Translations under genes and position numbers: made by a program
Notes under the pieces: generated by a model
What the model was told of the DNA's origin: nothing
Databases searched by the model: none
What the model saw: only the letters and a program-made list of their open reading frames with translations
Part shown: piece after piece, positions 33,564 through 41,900 of the stretch
How the letters are laid out: the number at the start of each line of letters is the position of its first letter
Position numbering within the stretch: the first letter of the stretch is position 1
Source of the DNA: Bacillota bacterium
Lineage (GTDB): Bacteria; Bacillota; Clostridia; Oscillospirales; Acutalibacteraceae
Assembly (NCBI GenBank): GCA_023418995.1
Contig: JAEZYP010000060.1
Location: 61,379-125,378 of the forward strand
DNA length: 64,000 nt
Direction of reading: 5' to 3'

Positions 33564-33695
33564 TACTTTTAACGGTAGTTTTGCATGATCAAATGCTTTA
33601 AATTGCAAACTTGTGTAAAATTTAATAAAAATTAATAATTTAAGCCTAATTTTGCATGAATTATTATCAAAACTTGCAAAATTGAATATTGGCAG
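33564..33695. promoter_or_regulatory. AT-rich divergent control region between glutamate synthase and glnN
   Basis: About 130 bp between the two divergent promoters. TTTTGCATGA occurs twice, near 33579 and 33648, and the related AATTGCAAA/ACTTGCAAA near 33601 and 33671. Repeats around divergent nitrogen genes suggest operators or bent DNA; no known box is matched with confidence. Confidence 0.35.
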
Positions 33696-33724
33696 TTGAC
33701 AACGGCACAAGATAGCCTTATAAT
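33696..33724 (+). promoter_or_regulatory. glnN promoter (full consensus)
   Basis: TTGACA at 33696-33701, 17-bp spacer, TATAAT at 33719-33724: an unregulated-strength promoter, implying control occurs after initiation. Confidence 0.85.
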
Positions 33725-33730
33725 AAAAAC

Positions 33731-33778
33731 ATAACAGCAAAGGCGCTGTAGGGATAGACCCCTATAGTGCCTTTTTTT
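33731..33778 (+). promoter_or_regulatory. ANTAR-type dual-hexaloop antiterminator overlapping a terminator
   Basis: Hairpin P1 is ACAGC-[AAAGGC]-GCTGT (33734-33749). Hairpin P2 is TAGGG-[ATAGAC]-CCCTA (33749-33764). Both loops have six bases with A at position 1 and G at position 4, the features recognised by ANTAR-domain proteins. A 15-bp terminator (33739-33753 with 33760-33774, then a T-run) extends P2 and consumes the P1 loop and 3' arm, so P1 and terminator exclude each other. The leader begins almost at P1. Confidence 0.75.
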
Positions 33779-33820
33779 AATTCCTTTTGGTTATATAATT
33801 TGTATAGGGAGTGACTGATT

Positions 33821-35914
33821 ATGAGCAATGTTCCTGAAATTTTCGGCAGCATGGTCTTTAATGATTCTGTTATGAAAGCGAAGTTGCCAAAGGATACCTA
33901 CAAAGCTCTGAAAAAAACCAGAGAACAGGGTAAGCCTCTTGAGCCGCAGGTGGCAAACATTGTTGCAAACGCCATGAAGGATTGGGCGGTTGAAAAGGGC
34001 GCGACCCATTTCACCCACTGGTTCCAGCCGATGACCGGCATCACCGCGGAGAAGCACGACAGCTTTATTTACCCGGTTGACAACGGAAAGGTCATTATGG
34101 AATTTTCCGGCAAAGAGCTGACACAAGGCGAGCCCGATGCCTCCAGCTTTCCTTCCGGCGGATTGAGAGCAACCTTTGAGGCGAGAGGATACACCGCCTG
34201 GGACCCCACCAGCGACGCTTTCATTAAAGACGGCTCCCTGTGCATTCCCACCGCGTTCTGCTCTTACGGCGGCGAGGCTCTTGATAAGAAAACTCCCTTG
34301 CTCCGCTCCATGAACGCGATTGATAAACAAGCGATGCGTATTTTAAGACTCTTTGGCAATACGACCGCCCATAGAGTTATTACTACCGTTGGCCCCGAGC
34401 AGGAGTATTTCCTCATCGACAAAGCCAAATACGAGCAGAGAAAAGACCTTGTCTACACCGGCAGAACCCTTTTCGGTGCAAAGCCTCCGAAGGGTCAGGA
34501 GCTTGAAGATCACTATTTCGGTGTTTTAAAGCCGCGTGTTTCCGCTTATATGAAGGAGCTGGACGAAGAGCTCTGGAAGCTCGGCATCCTCGCAAAGACA
34601 AAGCATAACGAAGTAGCCCCTTCCCAGCACGAGCTGGCTCCGATTTTCTCTACCTCCAATGTGGCTACCGACCATAATCAGCTTACTATGGAGATTATGA
34701 AGAAAGTAGCAACCAAAAACAACCTGACCTGCCTGCTCCACGAAAAGCCGTTCGCCGGCGTAAACGGAAGCGGTAAGCACAACAACTGGAGTATTTCTAC
34801 CGACACCGGTGTTAATCTTCTTGAGCCCGGAGAATCTCCGCGCGAAAACGCCCAGTTCCTTCTTTTCCTCGCCGCAATCATCAAAGCGGTTGACGAGCAT
34901 CAGGATTTACTGCGTATCTCCGTTGCGAGCGCGGGCAACGACCATCGCCTTGGCGCGAACGAAGCACCTCCGGCAATTGTGTCCATATTCCTTGGCGATG
35001 AGCTCTCCGATATCTTGAAATCCATTGAGGAAGACAGTAAATACACAAAAAAGGACCGTGTATTTATGAAGATCGGCGTAGATGCTCTTCCGACCTTCCC
35101 AAAGGATTCCACCGACAGAAACCGTACTTCTCCGTTTGCGTTCACCGGCAACAAATTTGAGTTCCGTATGCTCGGCTCCACCGTTTCCATCGCCTGCCCG
35201 AACATTATGCTCAACACTATCATTGCCGACACGCTTGCCGAATTTGCGGATGAGCTGGAAAAGGCCGGCGAATTCAACGCCGCACTCACCGCTCTTATTA
35301 AGAAAACCATCAAAGAGCATAAGCGTATCATATTCAATGGCAACAACTATTCTGACGAGTGGGTCGAAGAGGCCAAAAAGCGCGGTCTGCTGAATCTTTG
35401 CTCCACCGCGGACGCACTCCCGTACTATATCAGCGCCTCGAACGTCGCCCTGTTTGAGAAGCACGGTGTATTCTCCAAGGCGGAAATTCATTCCCGCTAT
35501 GAGATTCAGCTTGAAAACTACTACAAGCAGGTCAACATTGAAGCACTGACTATGATTGATATGATTAAAAAAGAGATTCTCCCGGCAGTTAGCGCCTATA
35601 TGAGCGATTTAAGCAGAGAAGCAGTCACAAAGCAGCAGCTGAGTAAGGATATCGACTGTGAATTTGAAATTTCGCTGCTGAAGAAGCTTTCCAGCCTCAC
35701 CTCCGAGCTGTACAAGAAAACAGGCAAGCTGGAAGAATCCGTTGCAGATGACAAGAAAATAGACGATGTTCTCGCAAAAGCAAAATACTACCGCAACACC
35801 GTATTCGCACAAATGGAAGACACCCGTGCCACCGCAGATGAAATCGAAACTCTTGTCGGTGAGAAATACTGGCCATATCCGACCTACGGTGAAATGCTTT
35901 TCAGCGTGCTCTAA
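33821..35914 (+). CDS. glnN: Glutamine synthetase type III
   Basis: ATP-dependent glutamine formation from glutamate and ammonia. The length of 697 residues marks the large GSIII type. Characteristic segments are the GSIII signature FPSGGLRATFEARGYTAWD, the catalytic VGPEQEYFLID, KHNEVAPSQHELAP and NGSGKHNNWS. The start follows AGGGAGTG. Divergence from the glutamate synthase operon makes this a GS/GOGAT locus. A very strong promoter plus the leader terminator suggest regulation by antitermination. Confidence 0.97.
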   Translation: MSNVPEIFGSMVFNDSVMKAKLPKDTYKALKKTREQGKPLEPQVANIVANAMKDWAVEKGATHFTHWFQPMTGITAEKHDSFIYPVDNGKVIMEFSGKELTQGEPDASSFPSGGLRATFEARGYTAWDPTSDAFIKDGSLCIPTAFCSYGGEALDKKTPLLRSMNAIDKQAMRILRLFGNTTAHRVITTVGPEQEYFLIDKAKYEQRKDLVYTGRTLFGAKPPKGQELEDHYFGVLKPRVSAYMKELDEELWKLGILAKTKHNEVAPSQHELAPIFSTSNVATDHNQLTMEIMKKVATKNNLTCLLHEKPFAGVNGSGKHNNWSISTDTGVNLLEPGESPRENAQFLLFLAAIIKAVDEHQDLLRISVASAGNDHRLGANEAPPAIVSIFLGDELSDILKSIEEDSKYTKKDRVFMKIGVDALPTFPKDSTDRNRTSPFAFTGNKFEFRMLGSTVSIACPNIMLNTIIADTLAEFADELEKAGEFNAALTALIKKTIKEHKRIIFNGNNYSDEWVEEAKKRGLLNLCSTADALPYYISASNVALFEKHGVFSKAEIHSRYEIQLENYYKQVNIEALTMIDMIKKEILPAVSAYMSDLSREAVTKQQLSKDIDCEFEISLLKKLSSLTSELYKKTGKLEESVADDKKIDDVLAKAKYYRNTVFAQMEDTRATADEIETLVGEKYWPYPTYGEMLFSVL

Positions 35915-35930
35915 TTCATTATTTACACAA

Positions 35931-35964
35931 TGGCGTGTATTCTGTCAACGGCAGAATACACGCC
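35931..35964 (+). terminator. Hairpin after glnN
   Basis: A perfect 14-bp stem (35931-35944 with 35951-35964) 16 bases after the stop. The following bases are only AT-rich, so it may terminate weakly or protect the mRNA end. Confidence 0.55.
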
Positions 35965-36075
35965 AATTAATATAAGTCAGAACATGGATCAATTGATGCG
36001 GCTGTTTCCCTTAAGCTCCTGCGGCACAGAAGCTTATGATATTCAATTACAAGATCTTTACATATCTTCCTATAT

Positions 36076-36116
36076 AAAGAAAGCAGTTTGCCTTCCGGCA
36101 GGCTGCTTTCTTTATT
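36076..36116 (+). terminator. Second terminator downstream of glnN
   Basis: AAGAAAGCAG-TTT-GCC pairs with GGC-AGG-CTGCTTTCTT followed by TATT; it insulates glnN from the cobalamin operon. Confidence 0.7.
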
Positions 36117-36135
36117 GCGGCTGGTGATTTGCCGC

Positions 36136-36165
36136 TTGACAGACGCCGTGCTTCATATAATAATA
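36136..36165 (+). promoter_or_regulatory. Probable promoter of the cobalamin-regulated operon
   Basis: TTGACA at 36136-36141 followed by a TATAATAATAAATAG stretch; the exact -10 hexamer is ambiguous. Confidence 0.5.
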
Positions 36166-36179
36166 AATAGTATGTTTTT

Positions 36180-36346
36180 GTCGTTCTGACGAAAGCTATT
36201 CTTGATTTACGGAAAGGGAATGCGGTTAAAATCCGCAGCAGCCCCCGCTACTGTACGATGGACTTCAGCGCACAAATAAAGGTCACTGGCTTTGCCGGGA
36301 AGGCCGCGCTCGGGAGGATGAATTCAAGCCAGGAAACCTGCCGTAA
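36180..36346 (+). promoter_or_regulatory. Cobalamin riboswitch
   Basis: Recognised by the GGGAATGCGGTTAAAATCC segment, GCCCCCGCTACTG and the B12 box AGCCAGGAAACCTGCC (36327-36342). It binds adenosyl- or methylcobalamin. The gene's ribosome site lies only about 15 bases after the B12 box and I see no terminator between, so control is probably by blocking translation. Confidence 0.95.
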
Positions 36347-36370
36347 ATGAAATTAATCGGAGGGATTATC

Positions 36371-37813
36371 ATGAAAACTCAGAAGATCTCCGCGCTTTTC
36401 TGCGCGGTTGCATTGACCTGCTCTGTTGCGACAGGTACCCGGGCGGCATCCGTTCAGGATTGGCCGCAGTTTTTAGGCTCACCTGCAACACCGGGAATCA
36501 CACAGGCGAAAACACCGGTCAACGCTTCCGCCGCCGAGCTGAAGTGGACGGCAAAGCGGACGGTGACCAGTGAATACAACGGCGCTAAATTTGAAAGCAA
36601 CGCGTTTGGAACCCCCATTCTTGTCGGCGATTCGCTTTATGTAACGGTATCGGACGGAAAACTGCTGAAGCTTGCGGCAAGCACCGGAAAAACCGAGGCC
36701 TCCGCACCCTGTAATAACATTCCGCCCTATTTTTCTCAAATCGCTTATGGCGACGGCAAAATATTCGTCCCACAGCAGTTCGGAAACGGCGTGCAAATAT
36801 CCGCTTTTGACGCCAAGACCCTTGCTTTTCTTTGGCAAAGCGACGCGGTGACTTTTAACGAGGGCGCACAGCAGATTGCTTCTCCCCTCACCTATTATGA
36901 AAAACATATCTATTTCGGCACATACGCACAGGACGCTTCTACCTACGCCTATCGTTCCGGCGTGTACACGTGTCTGGATGCCGATTCCGGCAAAGCTGTG
37001 TGGCAGCAAACCAACAGCGCGGCTGGTTACTATTGGAACGGTGCCGCTATTCTGGGCAGCGCCGTTGTGATTGCGGACACCGCGGGCAACATCACAGCCT
37101 ATCAACGAACCAACGGAACCAAAATCAGTTCCGTTTTTGCGGGCGGTCCTATTTTTTCCACTCTGTGCAGTGCAGAAGGCAGAATTTACGCTTCCGTGAA
37201 ATCCGGTTATGTCTACTCCGTAAAAGCGGACTCCAACGGTAATCTATACGGCAGCACCGCTGTAAAATCCGCTGTGCTCGGAAACAGCATCAGTTCAAGC
37301 CCCGTCGTTTATAACAGCAGACTGTACGTCGCCGGGGGCGGCTTCGGTGCGACAACTCCCTTCTCCGTACTGGACGCGGCAACATTGAAAACAGTCTACC
37401 AAATTAAAGAGATTCAATCGCAATCCTCTGCGTTGGTAACAACTGCCTACGCGAACGATAAAAATCAAAAGCAGGTCTGCATTTATCTGACGAAATACGG
37501 AGCCGCCAACCAGGACGGCGTATTTGCAAAAGATTCCTCCAGTGTCTATGTTATCAGGGATAAAGCAGGACAAACCAAAGCTTCCTACGAAACCCTGTTT
37601 ACTCCCTCGTCCGCGCAGTCCTGTACGCAGAGCCTCGCCGCATCGAAAGACGGTATGCTGTACTACTTCAACGACAGCGGCACGCTTTACGCGGTTGGCT
37701 CCAAATCGCCGCTCACCTCGCCGAAAACCGGAGAAGCGTCTGTTGCCGGGGGTGTTGTTCTGTTCATTCTGAGCGGTGCGACTGTTATTCTGGCAAAAAA
37801 ACGAATGAAATAA
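36371..37813 (+). CDS. Wall-anchored PQQ-like beta-propeller protein under cobalamin control
   Basis: A 480-residue exported protein: signal peptide (cut after TRA, about residue 25), then WPQFLGSP and repeated W/Y-G-D-x-L-Y-V-like blades typical of PQQ-binding-like propellers. It ends with SPKTG, a hydrophobic helix and a basic KKR tail. SPKTG matches the (S/P)PxTG motif used by clostridial sortase B. First gene behind the cobalamin riboswitch and upstream of an ECF transporter, so it likely captures corrinoids or a corrinoid-protein at the wall. That function is inference. The ATG at 36371 follows CGGAGGGATT. Confidence 0.85.
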   Translation: MKTQKISALFCAVALTCSVATGTRAASVQDWPQFLGSPATPGITQAKTPVNASAAELKWTAKRTVTSEYNGAKFESNAFGTPILVGDSLYVTVSDGKLLKLAASTGKTEASAPCNNIPPYFSQIAYGDGKIFVPQQFGNGVQISAFDAKTLAFLWQSDAVTFNEGAQQIASPLTYYEKHIYFGTYAQDASTYAYRSGVYTCLDADSGKAVWQQTNSAAGYYWNGAAILGSAVVIADTAGNITAYQRTNGTKISSVFAGGPIFSTLCSAEGRIYASVKSGYVYSVKADSNGNLYGSTAVKSAVLGNSISSSPVVYNSRLYVAGGGFGATTPFSVLDAATLKTVYQIKEIQSQSSALVTTAYANDKNQKQVCIYLTKYGAANQDGVFAKDSSSVYVIRDKAGQTKASYETLFTPSSAQSCTQSLAASKDGMLYYFNDSGTLYAVGSKSPLTSPKTGEASVAGGVVLFILSGATVILAKKRMK

Positions 37814-37866
37814 GCGAAATCAGACTGATTTGAGCTGCACAGATTAAGCGGCTTTTCAGTCTTTTT

Positions 37867-37896
37867 GCGCTGCCTTTAGAATAAAAAGGCAGCGCA
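37867..37896 (+). other. Hairpin inside the cobalamin operon
   Basis: GCGCTGCCTTT pairs with AAAGGCAGCGC between the propeller and lipoprotein genes, with no T-run behind it. It could be an mRNA-processing or stability element that sets the ratio of the first product to the rest. Confidence 0.5.
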
Positions 37897-37926
37897 GCCT
37901 AATTCATTGAAATACTGGAGAATACC

Positions 37927-38601
37927 ATGAAGAATAGGATTATAGCAATCGTTTTACTGCTCTGTGTCCTAGCGGGCTGCAAAGTGGAGCTGCCGGAGCA
38001 GGCGGCAACCAATTCCGCATCTGCAAGCATAATCGGTTCGGAAGTCTCTTCCCGGGAACCAGACGCATTGGCGTCGGCATTTTCCTCCACGGCGCCGCAA
38101 AGCCAAATGTCCCCATCCTCCACGCCGCAAAGCAATTCCCCCAAGCTGGAATCATCTGCGCCGGCTGTTTCTAAAGCGCCTGCATCCCAACAACCGACAG
38201 TTTCATCCTCTTCGCAGATGAAACAGCAAACCTGCACGCTTTCTATATCGTGTGCCGATATTTTAAATAAAAAAGACCGGTTCACCGAGGAGCAGCTTTC
38301 CATTGTACCGGAGGACGGCATAGTTCTCAGTGAACAGAAAATTACAATAACCGATGGTGAAACCGTTTACGACGTTTTGCTCCGAGAAACGAAACAGCAG
38401 AAAATTCCAATGGATCATCTCAACTCCCCGGCTTTTCAAACAGAATATATTCGCGGGATTGACAATATCTATGAAAACGGCTTCGGTGCAGGCAGCGGAT
38501 GGATGTATGCCGTAAACGGCAAGCAGCCCGTGGTTGGCTGCAGCTCCTACCACCTGAAAAACGGAGATTCGGTTCAGTTTATTTACGTATGCGGCAAATA
38601 A
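37927..38601 (+). CDS. Lipoprotein with transcobalamin-like DUF4430 domain
   Basis: A 224-residue lipoprotein: lipobox LAGC with Cys18, a Ser/Pro/Gln-rich linker (about 25-100), and a C-terminal DUF4430 domain (about 105-224) resembling the C-terminal domain of eukaryotic transcobalamin. The GSGWMYAVNGKQP and LKNGDSVQFIYVCG segments are its signature. Anchored outside the membrane between a riboswitch-controlled propeller and an ECF transporter, it is a good candidate for the extracellular corrinoid-binding protein. Confidence 0.88.
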   Translation: MKNRIIAIVLLLCVLAGCKVELPEQAATNSASASIIGSEVSSREPDALASAFSSTAPQSQMSPSSTPQSNSPKLESSAPAVSKAPASQQPTVSSSSQMKQQTCTLSISCADILNKKDRFTEEQLSIVPEDGIVLSEQKITITDGETVYDVLLRETKQQKIPMDHLNSPAFQTEYIRGIDNIYENGFGAGSGWMYAVNGKQPVVGCSSYHLKNGDSVQFIYVCGK

Positions 38602-38623
38602 ACTGGCTGGGAGAAGGATTACG

Positions 38624-39505
38624 ATGATTAGAAATCACTTTACTTCCCTGCATCCAGCTGTAAGCTTTATTTACTTTACAGCAACCATCTTCTTCTCGCT
38701 GTTTTTTCTGCATCCAATTCAGCTGGGTATTTCCCTGGCGGGCAGCTTTGCCTGTTTTGCCCGGCTGAATCGGGGAAAAGCGGTACACTATCTATTCCGG
38801 TTCCTCCTGCCAATCATCGCAGTAATGAGTATTGTGAATCCTTTTGTGAATCACGCAGGGAAAACAATCCTCCTGTATGTAAACGACAATCCCTTTACAC
38901 TTGAAGCCTGCCTTTACGGCATTGCGGCGGCGGCTATGTTTGCCGCTGTGCTCACGTGGTTCTCCTGTTTTAATACAGTAATGACCGCAGATAAAATAAT
39001 TTATCTTTTTGGCAGACCATTTCCTTCCCTTTCACTGGTATTCTCCATGGTTATGCGGTTCGTACCCAGATTCCGGGAGCAGGCAAAAACCATTCAAGAA
39101 TCGCAGAGGGGAATTCGAGGCGGCACAGAGCCAACCGGGTTTCCCTCGCGGGTGAAAAGCGGGATGAAGGCTCTTTCCATTCTTTCTACCTGGGCATTGG
39201 AAAACGGTATTCTCACCGCCGATTCCATGAAGGCCAGAGGCTACGGTTTAAGCGGGCGGACAAGCTTTCGAATCTATTCCATCACCAATCGGGATAAATC
39301 GATTTTAATTATACTATTAGTATTGATTTCGACCCTATTATTGGGCTTTTTGAGGGGAGAAGCTGGTGTTCAGTACTTTCCGTCGATTTCCGTCAGGCCG
39401 GCGACCGGGATAAGCATCCTGTTGTATTTCTTGTATTTTTTGCTCTGCGTCTTTCCGATTCTTGTAAACTCAGCATTCGAGGTAATTGATCATGATCGTT
39501 TTTGA
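38624..39505 (+). CDS. ECF transporter transmembrane (T) component
   Basis: A 293-residue integral membrane protein with the EcfT layout: N-terminal helices, then the two cytoplasmic coupling helices containing Ala-Arg-Gly motifs. The ESQRGIRGG and ADSMKARGYGLSGRTSF segments are the ATPase-contact motifs. Start at 38624 follows GGAGAAGGATT. It couples the ATPase to the substrate-binding S protein encoded two genes on. Confidence 0.92.
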   Translation: MIRNHFTSLHPAVSFIYFTATIFFSLFFLHPIQLGISLAGSFACFARLNRGKAVHYLFRFLLPIIAVMSIVNPFVNHAGKTILLYVNDNPFTLEACLYGIAAAAMFAAVLTWFSCFNTVMTADKIIYLFGRPFPSLSLVFSMVMRFVPRFREQAKTIQESQRGIRGGTEPTGFPSRVKSGMKALSILSTWALENGILTADSMKARGYGLSGRTSFRIYSITNRDKSILIILLVLISTLLLGFLRGEAGVQYFPSISVRPATGISILLYFLYFLLCVFPILVNSAFEVIDHDRF

Positions 39506-41123
39506 GCTGGATCACCTTTGCTTTACTTATCCGGAACAAACAGAACCGGCACTGAAGGATATCAGTCTGACCATTCACGAGGGCGAATTCATTCTTCTTT
39601 GCGGAATGTCCGGCTGCGGAAAAACGACCCTTCTGCGCCAGTTTAAGCCCGCGTTGACCCCGCATGGAGAGCACGGCGGCACGATAAGCTATTGGAACAA
39701 ACCTATTCAAGACTGTGCGGAAAGAATACTGGCTTCGGAAATCGGCTATGTGATGCAGTTTCCCGAGGAACAGATTGTTACGGACAAGGTCTGGCACGAG
39801 CTGGCGTTCGGTCTGGAAAGTCTTGGGTACGATACCCAGACCATCCGGCTGCGCACGGCGGAAATGGCAAGCTTTTTCGGAATCGAGGCATGGTTTAGTC
39901 AGGATACCGCCCGACTTTCCGGAGGGCAAAAGCAGCTATTAAACCTGGCGTCCATCATGGCGATGCAGCCGAAGGTATTGCTGCTGGATGAGCCAACCTC
40001 TCAGCTTGATCCGATTGCGGCGGCGGATTTTCTTGCGGCGGTTAAAAAAATCAACACCGAGCTTGGCATTACCGTGGTTCTCATCGAACAGCGTTTACAG
40101 GATGCTTTTCAGCTCGCAGACCGCGTAGTGGCAATGGATAAGGGAACAATCCTGACGGACGCCGCTCCAAAACAGGCAGGCGCCGAGCTGGTAATCCAAA
40201 ATCATCCAATGGCGCAGGCTTTGCCTGCGCCGATGCGGGTTTATGGCGAACTCAATAACGCTTCATCGCCCTGCCCGATAACCGTACGGGAAGGCAGACA
40301 GTGGCTCGAGGGGCTGTTCCAAGAAAACGCCCCGCAATATGCCCGCCTGATCAGCTCAGCGCGTCCGGCAAAAAAGGAAGAGGCTCTTCGTCTCTCGGCG
40401 TGTTGGTTCGCCTATGAAAGAGGGGAAACGGACGCAATTCAAAATCTTTCATTGACTATACCAAAATCAGAGCTTTTCTGCATTGTCGGAGGGAACGGCA
40501 CGGGAAAAAGCACCGCGTTGAAGCTGATGGCAGGAATCTGTAAACCGTATCGGGGCAAAGTGACGATGAAAGGCAAAACGGCACTTCTGCCACAGAACCC
40601 GCAAGCCCTGTTTCTTAAAAACAGTGTCGGCGACGACCTTGACGAAGTACTCGACCGAAAGCTTTCTGCTGACGCAAGAAAGAAGCTCGTGCAGAATATT
40701 GCTGCTTCGGTCGGAATTGACGGTCTGCTTAGGCGCCACCCGTATGATTTGAGCGGCGGCGAACAGCAGCGCGCAGCTTTGGCTAAGGTTCTGCTAACCA
40801 AACCGGATATTCTGCTGCTTGATGAGCCAACCAAGGGACTGGATGCATTCCATAAAAAGGTGCTAGCCGGAATTCTCCGTGATTTGATTCACTCCGGAAT
40901 AACCGTCGTAATGGTATCACATGATGTGGAATTCTGCGCGGAGCATGCCGACGAATGTGCACTGTTCTTTAACGGAAGCGTCATTTCCACAGGATGTACC
41001 CGGGAATTTTTCGCCGGAAACAGCTTTTATACTACGGCTGCCAGCCGCATGACGCGTGGATGGTTTGTCAACGCCGTGACGAATGGAGATGTGATCGAAC
41101 TTTGCAGAAAGAACCTCGAATAA
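39492..41123 (+). CDS. ECF transporter duplicated ATP-binding protein
   Basis: A 543-residue fusion of EcfA and EcfA'. Domain 1 has CGMSGCGKTT, signature LSGGQKQ and LLLDEPTSQLD. Domain 2 has VGGNGTGKST (near residue 327), signature LSGGEQQR and LLLDEPTKGLD. It powers the transporter from the cytoplasm. The start overlaps the T-component stop by 14 bases and the end overlaps the S-component start. Confidence 0.93.
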   Translation: MIVFELDHLCFTYPEQTEPALKDISLTIHEGEFILLCGMSGCGKTTLLRQFKPALTPHGEHGGTISYWNKPIQDCAERILASEIGYVMQFPEEQIVTDKVWHELAFGLESLGYDTQTIRLRTAEMASFFGIEAWFSQDTARLSGGQKQLLNLASIMAMQPKVLLLDEPTSQLDPIAAADFLAAVKKINTELGITVVLIEQRLQDAFQLADRVVAMDKGTILTDAAPKQAGAELVIQNHPMAQALPAPMRVYGELNNASSPCPITVREGRQWLEGLFQENAPQYARLISSARPAKKEEALRLSACWFAYERGETDAIQNLSLTIPKSELFCIVGGNGTGKSTALKLMAGICKPYRGKVTMKGKTALLPQNPQALFLKNSVGDDLDEVLDRKLSADARKKLVQNIAASVGIDGLLRRHPYDLSGGEQQRAALAKVLLTKPDILLLDEPTKGLDAFHKKVLAGILRDLIHSGITVVMVSHDVEFCAEHADECALFFNGSVISTGCTREFFAGNSFYTTAASRMTRGWFVNAVTNGDVIELCRKNLE

Positions 41124-41818
41124 GCCCTAGAAAAATTTTAAGCGCCGCGGCGATTCTTATTCTCGTTCCGGCCTCTATTCTGTTTGGGGTTTACGGTCTG
41201 GATGGCAGAAAGTTTTTTTATGTCAGCTTTTTGATTCTTACCCTCTCCATCCTGTCATTTTTTCTGCTCTTCGAGCGCAGAAAGCCACAGGCGCGCGAGC
41301 TGGTTACGCTCGCCGTTTTATGCGCGCTGACCGTTGCCTCAAGGGCGGTGTTTTTCCTTCTGCCACAGATAAAGCCGGTAGCCGCTCTTGTCATCATTAC
41401 CGGCGTGTGCCTCGGCGGACAGTCCGGTTTTCTTGTCGGGGCAATGAGCGCATTTATCTCCAACTTTTTCTTTGGGCAGGGTCCAAACACTCCCTGGCAG
41501 ATGTTTGGGTTCGGGATCATCGGTCTTTTGGCTGGTCTGCTGTTCTCAAAGGGCGCGCTAAAACCAAGCCGTTTGGCGCTCTGTATTTTTGGAGGTTTAT
41601 CAACCCTCCTGCTGTACGGCGGCATCGTGAATTTCGGCACGCTGCTGGTAAGCGGAATTCAACCAACGCTTTCGGCTTACCTGACCTACTGTGCCGCCGC
41701 TTTACCGTTTGACCTGATGCACGCTGCTTCGAGTGTAATCTTCCTATATTTTCTATCGCGGCCAATGACGGAAAAGCTGCGGAGAATGAAAACAAAATAC
41801 GGGATTCTAGAGCTGTAG
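41102..41818 (+). CDS. ECF transporter substrate-binding (S) component, probably for corrinoids
   Basis: About 238 residues and six membrane helices, with the S-component cores ARELVTLAVLCALTVASR and FLVGAMSAFISNFFFGQGPNTPWQMF. The last resembles predicted cobalamin-type S proteins. The start is uncertain; a TTG at 41102 is preceded at some distance by GGAG. Overlaps the ATPase gene by 22 bases. Substrate assignment rests on the cobalamin riboswitch and the transcobalamin-like lipoprotein. Confidence 0.85.
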   Translation: MQKEPRISPRKILSAAAILILVPASILFGVYGLDGRKFFYVSFLILTLSILSFFLLFERRKPQARELVTLAVLCALTVASRAVFFLLPQIKPVAALVIITGVCLGGQSGFLVGAMSAFISNFFFGQGPNTPWQMFGFGIIGLLAGLLFSKGALKPSRLALCIFGGLSTLLLYGGIVNFGTLLVSGIQPTLSAYLTYCAAALPFDLMHAASSVIFLYFLSRPMTEKLRRMKTKYGILEL

Positions 41819-41851
41819 TATAACAGAAGTTGAAACACTTCTTTCCTTCTG

Positions 41852-41900
41852 TCGTACAAAAAGGGGATTTACGCAAAGCGTAAATCCCCTTTTTGTACGA
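41852..41900. terminator. Shared terminator of the ECF operon and rnpB
   Basis: A perfect 23-bp stem (41852-41874 with 41878-41900) and a 3-nt loop, containing A-runs and T-runs on both sides. It lies between convergent units and touches the 3' end of RNase P RNA. Confidence 0.85.
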
